A DNA stretch of 64,000 nt from Dama dama. Lineage: Eukaryota; Chordata; Mammalia; Artiodactyla; Cervidae. The stretch lies in the NCBI RefSeq assembly GCF_033118175.1, contig NC_083689.1:23852501-23916500 (forward strand). The letters are read 5' to 3'. A program made the position numbers and the translations under genes. Below, one piece after another: positions 11,735 through 20,287 of the stretch (position 1 is its first letter; each line of letters starts with the position of its first letter). The notes under the pieces were generated by a model. The model was not told the origin of the DNA. It made no database searches and saw only the letters and a list, made by a program, of their open reading frames with translations.

Positions 11735-11950
11735 TGCTAAGTCCCTTCATCGTGTCCGAGTATTTGCGACCCTATGGACTGTAGCCTTCCAGGCTTCTTT
11801 GTCCATGAGGATTCTCCAGGCAAGAATACTGGAATGGGTTGCCATGCCCTCCTCCAGGGGATCTTCCCTACCCAAGGATTGAACCCAGGTCTCCTGCAGC
11901 TCCTGCTCTGCAGGCAGATTCTTTACTGCTTGAGCCACGGGGGACGCCCA
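11735..11950 (-). repeat. Bov-tA SINE
   Basis: Reverse-strand Bov-A unit and tRNA head, diverged near the end (gagccacgggggacgccc). Confidence 0.85.
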
Positions 11951-12534
11951 CAGGTGGCCTCCCAGTGTCCAAATCTGGTGGTCACATCTCAGTCTGCACT
12001 CACCCCCTCCGGGCAGCCTCTGACCGCCCAGCCCCTCTGCTCCTGGGAATTTCTCAGGGACCCCGCCTCCGGCCCGCCTTCATCTCCCCTTCCTATCCTT
12101 CAACTGGCCCAGGGCTGGGTCCTCAAGCCCCACCCACATCCCAGCCGGGCAGCTTAATCCACTATTGGGGCTTAAATCCCATCTATACCCCAATCATACC
12201 CACCGGCCTGACTCCAGCCGTGGGGTGGGGGCGGGGGAACCTCCTCGTAGCTCTTGACTCAGGGTCCAGTCTGGATATCTCCAGTTAGCTGATGAGGCTT
12301 CTCAAATTTAGCAGTCTTTAGACATTACCTCCCCACAGTGGCCCCTCCTACAGGAAATGGAAACTCCTGTCACTCCAGGTGCTCAGCCTGCCAACACCAG
12401 GGTTTGATCAGTTTAAAATCTGCCCCAGCTCTGCCTACTCTGCCCCACTTTTTTGCCTGCACCTGGTCCAACCTCATTATTGCCCATCTGGACCGGCGCA
12501 GTCCCTCTGGCCCATCCATCCCCTGGCTCCCAAC

Positions 12535-12656
12535 CTCACCTCCAGGATCTGTCTTCGCCACAACAGCCACCGGAGGGCGTCTGGAGGACCTGAGTGAGAT
12601 CCCACCCTCACCTCCACAGTCTCTCTTCCCCACAGCAACCACCGGAGGGCGCCTGT
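12535..12656 (+). repeat. 72-bp local tandem duplication
   Basis: Two imperfect copies start at 12535 and 12607. Each opens ctcacctcca and contains ccaccggagggcg (12567-12579 and 12639-12651). The spacing between matching positions is 72 bases. Confidence 0.75.
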
Positions 12657-12904
12657 AAGCACCCGAGTCCGGTCATGTCCAACAAGTCCGTCCTGATCCT
12701 GCTGCATCCAATAAACTTCCCTCTGGTACTGCCATGGCTGGTCCTTTCCTCCTTTGGGTCTCTGGCCAAATATCAGCTGGACATGACCTTGGCTGCCCTA
12801 TTGCAAACTTTAACTTCCCTCCTAGCAACCCCACGCTGACCTCAAACCACTGAGGGCAGGGTGGTCTTCCCGCCTACCCTACCCTCAAATCATTGTTCAC
12901 TTTC

Positions 12905-13197
12905 TTTTTTTTTTTTAAATGTAATGTCATTTATTTTGGCTGCACTGGGTCTTCGTTGCTACACACAGGAGCTTTCTCCAGTTGCGGTGAGCAGTGGCTT
13001 CTAGCTGCTGAGCACGGGCTTTAGGGTGTATGGGCTGGTGGTACTTCTGGCACATGGGTTCATTAGTTGCAGCTTGCAGGCACTAGCATGGGTTTAACTG
13101 CCCTGTGGCATGTACAATCTTCCTAGACCAGGGACTGAACCTGTGTTCCCTGCATTTGCCGGAGAATTCATAACCACTGGACCACCAGGGAAGCCCC
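12905..13197 (-). repeat. CHR-2-like SINE
   Basis: Near full-length reverse-strand element: T-rich tail, ggctgcactgggtcttcgtt, and head gaccaccagggaagccc. Confidence 0.8.
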
Positions 13198-13274
13198 ACT
13201 GTTCACTTTCTAACACAACACGATCATTACTCTAAGGTTATGCTTTTCTCAGAGTCTGTCTCCCCATGTGTGCG

Positions 13275-13500
13275 CATGCATGCATGCTAAGTCACTTCAG
13301 TCACATCTGACTCTTTGTGACCCTATGGGCTATAGCCTGCCAGGTTCCTCTGTCCATGGGGTTCTCCAGGCAAGAATACTAGAGTGGGTTGCCATGTCCT
13401 TCTCTAGGGAATCTTCCCGACTCAGGATTGAACCCACATCTCCTGGATCTCCTGCAGTGCAGGTGGATTCTTTACCACTAAATCACTTGGGAAACCCTCT
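13275..13500 (-). repeat. Bov-tA SINE
   Basis: Reverse-strand Bov-A unit with ctccaggcaagaatactaga, then the tRNA part. Confidence 0.85.
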
Positions 13501-13779
13501 GTCTCCCCATCTTGACCATCAGCTCCAGGAGGGTAGGGATTTTCCCAGAAGAGGGAGCAACCTGTGCTAAGGCCCTGCGGGGGGTGATGGATGTGCAGGG
13601 GAGCGCCTGGCAGCGGCTGTTGCTGAGCGAGGGAGGGGGCAGTGGGCGGAAGTGATTTGCAATGTGATCCACCCAGGCAGATGGTGGCCACAGGGGAGCC
13701 CCAATCCTCTTACCCAAAGCTCCTTAATACTTCCGCCAGGCAGGTCACCTCCGGGCCTCTCCTGCTCCGGGTGGCTGTC

Positions 13780-13981
13780 ATGCCGGGGCTGGCGACCGAG
13801 GAGGAGATGGACGACTGGAGCCCGGCCCCGCCACTCTATGAGGAGTACCGCCCGCCGCCACTGGACACCATCCGCCTGCCCAGGTACGTGCTGTACCTGC
13901 TGCTGGCTGCGTTCCTGGTGGTGGCCGTGGCCTACGCCATCGTGGGCCATCTCATCAAGGACCTTGCCCACGATCTGGCTG
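13780..13981 (+). CDS. SMIM44: SMIM44-like coding exon 1
   Basis: Starts at the ATG at 13780 (G at -3) and ends at the donor gtgagc in phase 1. It encodes the PPxY segment and the whole membrane helix. A possible acceptor (ccgccag) ends at 13739. Confidence 0.75.
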
Positions 13982-14360
13982 GTGAGCCGCTACCCAGCAC
14001 ACCTGGGGTGGGCTAGTGCTGGATCATGGGGGGAGGGAGGGCCCAAGGGTCTCCTGTAGCCAGGGAAGAGGGTGGAAGGTGGCCATGCCTGGGGACGCTC
14101 CTCATCACTTTCCTGTCGCAGACTGGGCTTTTGGCCCGAAGCCGGATCAGGAGGACGCCCCCCGGGAGCTGCCCGAGAGCCCCGAGGGCGAAGACCTGGA
14201 AGAACTGGACCTGCAGCTGGCTCTGGCCTGGCGGGGCGAGGAGGACGCGGGTGGGGGTGGCGAGGGGGCCCCCGCAGAAGCCCTCACCCGGGCCCCCCGC
14301 CGCCCCTCCATTGCCTTCAAAGATCCACCAGTCCGGAGCTCCTTTTGGAAGCTGGTCTGA
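13780..14360 (+). CDS. SMIM44: Small single-pass membrane protein, probably SMIM44
   Basis: Two coding exons, 13780-13981 and 14122-14360, join in frame to give 146 aa. The N-terminal part is acidic and proline/tyrosine-rich, with a PPLY motif at residues 17-20. A positive patch (RLPR, 32-35) comes before one strong membrane helix at about 36-60. The C-terminal half is acidic (ELPESPEGEDLEELDLQ) and ends SSFWKLV. There is no signal peptide. The arginines before the helix and the acidic tail make the topology uncertain. The name rests on its position between DOHH and SMIM24 and on a single-pass small protein of this kind at that locus, recalled from memory, so it is moderately sure. The function is unknown; PPxY motifs in other small membrane proteins recruit NEDD4-family WW domains. 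In-frame codons continue upstream to an ATG at 13642, so a longer N-terminus is possible. Confidence 0.75.
14122..14360 (+). CDS. SMIM44: SMIM44-like coding exon 2
   Basis: The acceptor tcctgtcgcag precedes codon completion to DWAFGPKPDQED. The exon ends with TGA at 14358-14360. It encodes the acidic cytoplasmic-type tail. Confidence 0.78.
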
Positions 14361-14419
14361 GCTGGGCCCTGCCCTGGGGCCCAGGAGGCTGGGTCCAACC
14401 CCTTTGGTGGTTGTATTAA

Positions 14420-14425
14420 TATAAA
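14420..14425 (+). terminator. SMIM44: Probable poly(A) signal (TATAAA variant)
   Basis: The sequence attaatataaagtgg lies 60 bases after the SMIM44-like stop codon. No canonical AATAAA is closer. Confidence 0.45.
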
Positions 14426-14429
14426 GTGG

Positions 14430-15660
14430 ACTCATGCCCATCAGAGCCTTTTCTCCACTGATCTGCGCTGTCTTGACAGAGAAAACATGGTCTTTCTTGG
14501 CTGGCGGGCTCCAGTGGTTGGACACTGGTTTAGTTGCATGCTCTGGCTTCCCCTGTTCTGCCAGAGCCTAACCCAACTCAGTTTCCACCAAGCCCTGGGC
14601 AACCTGTAAACCAAAAATACTAAGGAGATTTAAAAAAAAGAGAGATCACAATAGCGGCCAACCCTTAGCTAGAGCTGTGGGATGCTAAGCAAGCCTTTTC
14701 TGTATTTTCTTTCATTCAATCCTCCAATGTGGGACTTATCCATCTATTTACCAGATGGGAAAACGGAGGCATGCAGCCAGACATGACTTGGTTGGAGCAG
14801 AGAGAATTTTTTCTGGGATGAGGCCAGCCCAGCCAGCGACCTGCCTGGGGAAGCAGAGGTGTGCCGCCTGGGCTCCTCCACCCCCAGGCCCTCTCGGCTA
14901 GATTACGGGGTGGTCTGTCTCTGGGGGTCCTGCCTTCCTAACTAGCCTGAGGGCACCCCGAGGACAGGGGCCTCCTTCCCTCCTGAGCTTTGCATGGGGC
15001 AGGGCACACAGTACGGACTTCAAGTGTGGGCTGGTCTTGGGCTCCACTGAGTGGCCCTCAGGCACTGCGGCCGTGGTCAGACCTCAGGAAAGGAGGGGGC
15101 AGTGATGCTAGTGGCCTGGAGCAGGGCCAGGCCTCCCCACCCCAGTCTTCCTGCCACGTGCCTGGGCCGTGGCTGTCTCATGGCAGCTGGGGGGTAGGGT
15201 CCCCCTTCTCCCAGACAGGGCCATCTATCTAATCAACTTCGTGATCAAGGTTGCCACACAGGACACCTTGGCGCCTGAGTCATTGGCTGCTCTGGGCCCC
15301 GTTCTCCGGGGTTTGAAGGTGGAGGGTGGCCCCTCCCTTCTTGCTCCTTGTGCTCTCCCTGGAGTTGGCCATGGGTGCCCCGGGGTCGGGGAGCCACAAT
15401 GAAGCAGTATAAGCTGGTCATGAGAGAGACCCGTGTTCACATCCCAGTGCTGGCTGTTTCTGCCCGGCCTGGCACTCCTGGCCTCCCTGTAAAATGCAGG
15501 TGGCAAAAGTCTGTGGTGTGTGCAGAGAAAGAAATGTAATGAGGCGTAAAAGCACTGAGTCAGGAAGCCAGGTCAGGGCCATCTCAGCTCGGCCCCTGTG
15601 GGGCGAGCCTGGGGGGACCCGCAGGCCAGCTGTCCGAGGGTGGGACGCAGGGCAGAGGGG
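14430..15660. other. Intergenic, no gene seen
   Basis: Unique and MIR-like DNA between the SMIM44-like gene and SMIM24. Open frames here show no domain or splice support. Confidence 0.5.
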
Positions 15661-15672
15661 CTGGACTCCCGA

Positions 15673-15685
15673 GTTAATCGTTACA
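15673..15685 (+). promoter_or_regulatory. HNF1-type site upstream of SMIM24
   Basis: GTTAATCGTTACA closely matches the HNF1 palindrome GTTAATNATTAAC and lies about 205 bases before the SMIM24 start codon. Confidence 0.5.
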
Positions 15686-15745
15686 ACCAGGTCCAGAGTC
15701 TGCCCTCCTGGAAGGCGGGGGAGAGGGTGTGGGATGCCAAACAGG

Positions 15746-15759
15746 TGGGGCAAAGGGAG
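15746..15759 (+). promoter_or_regulatory. HNF4-like DR1 element
   Basis: TGGGGCAAAGGGAG resembles a direct repeat of nuclear-receptor half sites with one spacer. It sits 131-144 bases before the SMIM24 start codon. Confidence 0.4.
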
Positions 15760-15889
15760 GGGCCCTCAGTCAGGGCCTGCCCCGCCCCCAGACCTGCCTG
15801 CTCCCTTATCAGGAGCTGGGCAGGGCCTTCCCTGACCCTGACGGGGGGACCACACACTCCAGCACCCCGGCTGCTGGCTCCTCGGCACG

Positions 15890-15956
15890 ATGGGGACCTT
15901 AGGGATCCTGCTTCTGCTCATGGGTCTGCTCCTGTCGCCAGCTGAGGCCCAGAAGG
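15890..15956 (+). CDS. SMIM24: SMIM24 exon 1 (coding)
   Basis: 67 nt from the ATG to the donor gtaagg (phase 1). It encodes the signal peptide and the first residues of the mature protein. Confidence 0.9.
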
Positions 15957-18472
15957 GTAAGGCTTTGACCTCTGGTTTGGGGGGTGGGAGGGGGGGTTGG
16001 GGGATGGGCTCAGACATGGGCTCGCCCCCTCCCCAACTCCCCCACTCCCTCAGGGCTTCCCACCCCATCTCTGAGCACCGCCATCTCTGAGGCACTTCCC
16101 TGCGGTCCCGTGTTGAGGACTCTGCTCTCTCACTGCCCGAGGCCTGGGTTCAACCGCTGGTTGGGGAACTAAGAGCCCACAAGCTGCGGTGTCACAAAAA
16201 ACAAGCAAACAAATTAAAAGGACTTCCCTGGAAGTCCAGTGGTTAGGACCCCACACTTACACTGCGGGGGCACGGGTTCCATTAGCACATGCTAATGTCT
16301 GAGCCTCTCCTGCACTCTTCTTTCCCTGTCCTTTCGGGGGTCCCCCACCTTTCCCTGGTGCTTCCCTGGTGGCTCAGACGGTAAAGAATCCACCTGCAAT
16401 GCAGGGAGACCTGGGATTGATCCCTAGGTCGGGAAGATCCCCTGGAGGAGGGCATGGCAACCCACTCCAGTATTCTTGCCTGGAGAATCTCACAGGGAGG
16501 AGCCTGGTGGGCTGCAGTCCATGGGGTCACACAGAGTCGGACACAACTGAGGGACTAACACTCCACTTTCCACCCTTCCCATTTCTGAGTCCACCCTCCC
16601 CCCACCTCCCCACAGAGCACCGTTTGAAGCCCTGGCTGGTGGGCCTGGCTGCGGTCGTGGGGTTCCTGTTCATTGTCTTCATCCTCATGTTGGCCAATCG
16701 CCTCTGGTGCTCCAAAGCAAGGTAGGAACCCCATTCTTCACCCCTTCCCCTCCCTACCCCCAAAGTTCTGGGCACCTCTTCCCACTTCATGACCCTCTCT
16801 GGCCCCTATCCTTGTCTCCCCATTTCCCTGCTCCCTCTGCACCCACAGCCCGGGACAGTCATGCAGTTCCCCCTGCCAGCTCTTGCTTCCTGGAGTTCCT
16901 TTAATCTGGAGGAGACTGAGGCTGCCTCCACTTCCTGCCCTTTATCCATCACCACCCCTCTGACTCCCATCTCTTCTGCAGAGCTGAGGATGAAGAGAAG
17001 CCCACATTCAGGATGAATCCCATCCCATATGAGGAGGTGGATCTGAGGTACTGCTGTGTGGGCATGTGTGTGTGTATGGTCAGCAGGTCTGCATGAGGTC
17101 CCTCTCAGGGAGAGGAGGGGTGGGTGTGCACTGATGACCTCTTTCTGTCCTTGAACACCTCAAGTGCACTCTGGCCCCAGGGCCTTTGCACCTACTGTTT
17201 GTTTTTATTTTTTACACCTTTGCCCATATCTTCTGGCTGGCTCTGTCTCTCCTCCAGCCCCTGCTTAAATGTTTCCTCTCCACAGAAGCCCAACCTGACC
17301 AACAGCATTTCTGACGCTCTCTCTGACACAGCCCTGCATCTTTCTTTGCATGTATTGCCAACTGAAATTATCTAAGTCATTTACCGGTTTCTTGACACTA
17401 GATTTTGGTTTCCAGTATGTGAACAGAACTTAGCTTTGGTCCAGGCTGTGTCCCCAGGGCCCTGCCCAGGGCCTGGCATGCAGTAGGCACTTACTAAATA
17501 CCTGTTGAACAAGATGTGGTGTGGGATAGTACAGGGACTGTGTGCAAGCATGTGATTTGGTGTGGGTGACTCTCCTGGATTCAGCATCTCCCATGATCCT
17601 GTTTCCAGATGTGACTCTGATGAGAGCTCAGGGATGCGGGCAGGGCTGGGGGCTCTTACGGAGCAAGCACCCCAACTTGGGCAAAGGTTTGGGGACAGGA
17701 GTAGGAGCTGGGGGCTGGGAGGAGAATATCCTGGCTGGAAGACTCTCAGCTGAGCCCAAGATGCCTGAGGGAGGGGTCTGGGCTGGACTATGCTTTGTTT
17801 AGACCCAGCTCAGCCCCAGGAAAGTGTGATTCCTGCTCTCAGGATGTGCTGGAGGCTCCAGGTCCAATAAGTGCTCCTAATTCATAGTTTGTTCCTTGCC
17901 GGATTTATTCCTTCCCCATCCATCCATTTACACTCCCACCCACAAATCCTCCCATCCATCCATCCGTCCACCTACCATCCATCCATTCACCCATCCATCT
18001 ATCCATTCATCCATTCTCCCATCCATCCATTCTCCCATCCATTCATTTCCCCATCCACCCATCCATTGTCCCATCTATACATCATCCATCCGTCTATTCT
18101 ATCCATCCATCCATTCTTCCAATGAACAACTGAACCTTAGTTTCTGCCTTTGTGAAATGGAAGTCACAAGTCTGCCTTGTAAGGGCTGTTTTGAAGATTC
18201 AGCAAAGACTTTTTGTAAAGCATTCATCATAAGGCCTGGCACAGGTGAGGGTCTGTTAAATGGGAATGTTTTGTTACCATGGTTTGAGGTCTTTGTGTCC
18301 CTACAGAAAAGAACACAAGAAAGGGAAGAAAGAGAAGGACGAAAAGGCCGAGGAGAAAAAAGCTGGGAAGGGGGAAAAGGCCAAGACGAAAGGAAAGAGA
18401 AACTTCGGGCTGGAGCTAGAGGAAAATGAGGAGGGCAGGGACTATGAGAAAGTCAAGAACACGGCCATGTGA
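15890..18472 (+). CDS. SMIM24: Small integral membrane protein 24
   Basis: Four coding exons (15890-15956, 16616-16721, 16982-17047, 18307-18472) join to 134 aa plus TGA. A cleavable signal peptide covers residues 1-20 (cut after AEA). A short ectodomain leads to WLVGL at 29 and one membrane helix at about 30-52, ending in W53-C54. The cytoplasmic tail has an acidic patch, a Lys/Glu-rich block (81-115) that is likely charged helix, a GLELEE motif and the C-terminus NTAM, a class I PDZ ligand. This matches SMIM24 (formerly C19orf77), a relative of PDZK1IP1/MAP17, whose tail also ends in a PDZ ligand. The molecular role is not established. Upstream HNF1-, HNF4- and GATA-like sites suggest kidney or gut epithelial expression (inference). 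Two tRNA-type SINE pieces and one Bov-tA sit in intron 1. Confidence 0.92.
16125..16285 (+). repeat. Two CHR-type tRNA SINE fragments in tandem
   Basis: The first piece ends in an A-rich tail (about 16190-16218). The second begins aggacttccctggaagtcca. Both are in SMIM24 intron 1. Confidence 0.6.
16363..16565 (+). repeat. Bov-tA SINE next to SMIM24 exon 2
   Basis: Complete tRNA head and Bov-A unit, ending at ggacacaactgagggactaa. It lies about 50 bases before the exon 2 acceptor. Confidence 0.88.
16616..16721 (+). CDS. SMIM24: SMIM24 exon 2 (membrane span)
   Basis: 106 nt, acceptor ccccacag, donor gtagga. It enters in phase 1 and leaves in phase 2. It encodes residues 23-58, including the whole membrane helix and the WC pair that ends it. 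Confidence 0.91.
16982..17047 (+). CDS. SMIM24: SMIM24 exon 3
   Basis: 66 nt, phase 2 at both ends, so skipping it would keep the frame. It encodes AEDEEKPTFRMNPIPYEEVD. The acceptor is cttctgcag and the donor is gtactg. Confidence 0.9.
17170..17240 (+). repeat. L2-like fragment
   Basis: Contains the ccccagggcctttgcacct signature of the L2 3' end. In SMIM24 intron 3. Confidence 0.45.
17915..18120 (+). repeat. (CATC)n-type tetranucleotide microsatellite
   Basis: Imperfect ccat/atcc repeats in SMIM24 intron 3, ending about 190 bases before the last exon. A similar array lies at the matching place in the downstream paralog. Confidence 0.9.
18307..18472 (+). CDS. SMIM24: SMIM24 exon 4 (coding part)
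   Basis: 166 coding nt ending in TGA at 18470-18472. It encodes the Lys/Glu-rich block, GLELEENEE and the NTAM end. The acceptor is tccctacag. Confidence 0.91.
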
Positions 18473-19065
18473 AGATTCAGTCGCCTCCTCCAAGCAACCT
18501 GCCAGAGATGCCCCTTCCACACCCTAGAAGCAATGAACTGAACCTGAAGCCACTGCAGTGACTCCATCTGGGTTTGAGAGTACAGCACCCTGAATGAAGA
18601 GGCTTGGAACCCTACCCACCCCCAACCAAGGAGGGCTCTTTGTGTGTTATACAGTCTATATTGTTATGATTTGTTCTGCCTGGTGATTCTTCTTGCACTT
18701 GGAGACCATCCCTGGTTCCTGAGAAACTCCCAACCCCCACACTCTCATCGCTCCACCTGCTTCTCCCCACTGCCTGACATCTATTGGCCAAAACTTCCTC
18801 CCTCCCGTTCAGCTTCAGGACAAGTATAGGCCAGGGGCTGCCTCTCAGGGGAGAGCCTTTCAGAAGGGCCTCCGTTGTCCGCTGGGACTCAGTTTCCCCA
18901 GGAAGGAGACAGCAACGCCCGGGCAGCTGTGGGAGACCAAACTCCACCGTGCCCAGGTGCTGGGCAGATCAGACGCTCCCCTTGCAATCTTGATCCTGCC
19001 GTCCTGAACCCTGAACTTTGAGCCCTGAGAGCTGTCTCCTGGGAAAGCCTTGCTCCCCCCACCCC
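18473..19065 (+). other. SMIM24: SMIM24 3'UTR and flank
   Basis: No clear AATAAA follows closely, and the next candidate is at 19493. Several blocks (18484-18525, 18630-18650, 18678-18707, 19006-19050) resemble the region after the paralog stop codon, in the same order. Confidence 0.55.
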
Positions 19066-19239
19066 CGGGTTTTTGGCTCATGTGACTCCATTTCCAGGCA
19101 CAGGGTCTTGACGGGTGGGGTGCCCCTGGGCGCACCATCTTGGGAGGGGACAAGCCTCCCCTGCTCTCCTCACTTACTTCAGGGCCTGTACCTTGCCCTT
19201 GATGTTAACCATTTCCTAATGAGAACTTTGATAAAGGCT

Positions 19240-19430
19240 GGCGTTTATCATTTTATTTATTTATTGGCTGTGCTGGGTCTCCGTTGCTGCGCAGGTTTTT
19301 CTCTAGTTGTGGCCAGCGGGGCCACAACAGTACCCTCTTGTTGTGCAGGCTTCTCATTGCGTTGGCTTCTCTTGTTGCGGAGCAAGCGAGAGGGCTCCCT
19401 TGTGGAGCCAGTATCTGGGGCGGTAGCCCA
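19240..19430 (-). repeat. CHR-type SINE
   Basis: Reverse-strand SINE: A/T tail ttatttatttattggctgtg, then cttctcattgcgttggcttc. The tRNA head is missing. Confidence 0.75.
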
Positions 19431-19466
19431 GAAGGTGGGGAGCTTCTGAGACTATCCCAGGATCGG

Positions 19467-19480
19467 CCACCAGGGGGCAG
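19467..19480 (+). promoter_or_regulatory. CTCF-type motif
   Basis: CCACCAGGGGGCAG matches the CTCF core CCASYAGRKGGC. It lies between SMIM24 and its paralog. Confidence 0.6.
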
Positions 19481-20208
19481 AAAAGTCGTAAATAAAAATA
19501 TATAATCTCCCTAGAAGATGCTTCCACTGAACTCCTAGCATCCTTATGGTCTCGGTCTCTTGTCGGTTTGCAATTCGTCCCATTTTCCAGATGAAAATAC
19601 TGAGACTTAGAAAGAAGGAAGCCACCAGCCCAGGTCTCCATGGTTGTTGTTGGCAGTGCTGGGAATGAAGCCTAGGCTGCCCAGAGGACGGGCACATGCA
19701 GGGGCTGGCTAAGGTCAGATTTGGAGGTTCATGTCCTAGAACGGGAGAGGGTTGGGGTAGGGGGTGTTCCTAGTTGGGAAAACTGTGTTCCTCTGGGATG
19801 CTGTGTGGCCCCAGGGAAGTGGCCTGACTTCTCGGAGCCTCGAGTTGGCTCCTCTTTTGCCGTGTGAGGACAAGAGTTCTGACCACCAGAGTTTGAGACT
19901 TGATGGAGGTGCTGGGACTTCAGAGCCAGTGCAATGCCTGGTTCCCCACCTTTCTCGAGCCGCCCCTACCGTGGCTCTGACGGTGGAGAGTAAGGGTCAG
20001 GATGGGCCTCAGGGAGACAGGGACTCGGAAGCTCAGGACCCTGAGCCCCTCCCCATGGTGCCCGGAACTCAGGGAGGGGACCCCACCTCCTACTTCCTGA
20101 GGCCCCGGCCACACCCTGCCCTGGGGTGCGCTGGGCAGGCCACTTCCTTCTCCCGCCGGGGCTGCAACCCCAGAGTCTGCTGGTAGGGGCGAGGACAGAG
20201 GGCGCAGG

Positions 20209-20287
20209 ATGGGTAGATTCTGGACGACCCCCGGTCAACTCTATCTTCTCGCAGCTCTGGTCCCAAGGCTGGTGCAGGCCCAACCCC
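20209..20287 (+). CDS. SMIM24-like paralog exon 1
   Basis: 79 nt: 26 codons plus one base, donor gtaagg. It encodes the signal-peptide-like segment ending LVQAQP, which parallels PAEAQK in SMIM24. The following intron is only 91 bases. Confidence 0.65.

Larger units (their letters stand above)
9430..13640. other. Intergenic region DOHH to SMIM44-like gene
   Basis: I see no supportable gene. It contains Bov-A2, Bov-tA and CHR SINEs, a 72-bp local tandem duplication at 12535-12656 and an AATAAA-containing unique segment near 9955. The open frames are not conserved in type and mostly overlap repeats. Confidence 0.55.

Noticed and set aside
17915..18120. Regular CATC units that could suggest a CRISPR array
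   Set aside because: The units are 4 bases with no spacers, and the genome is a mammal. It is a microsatellite.
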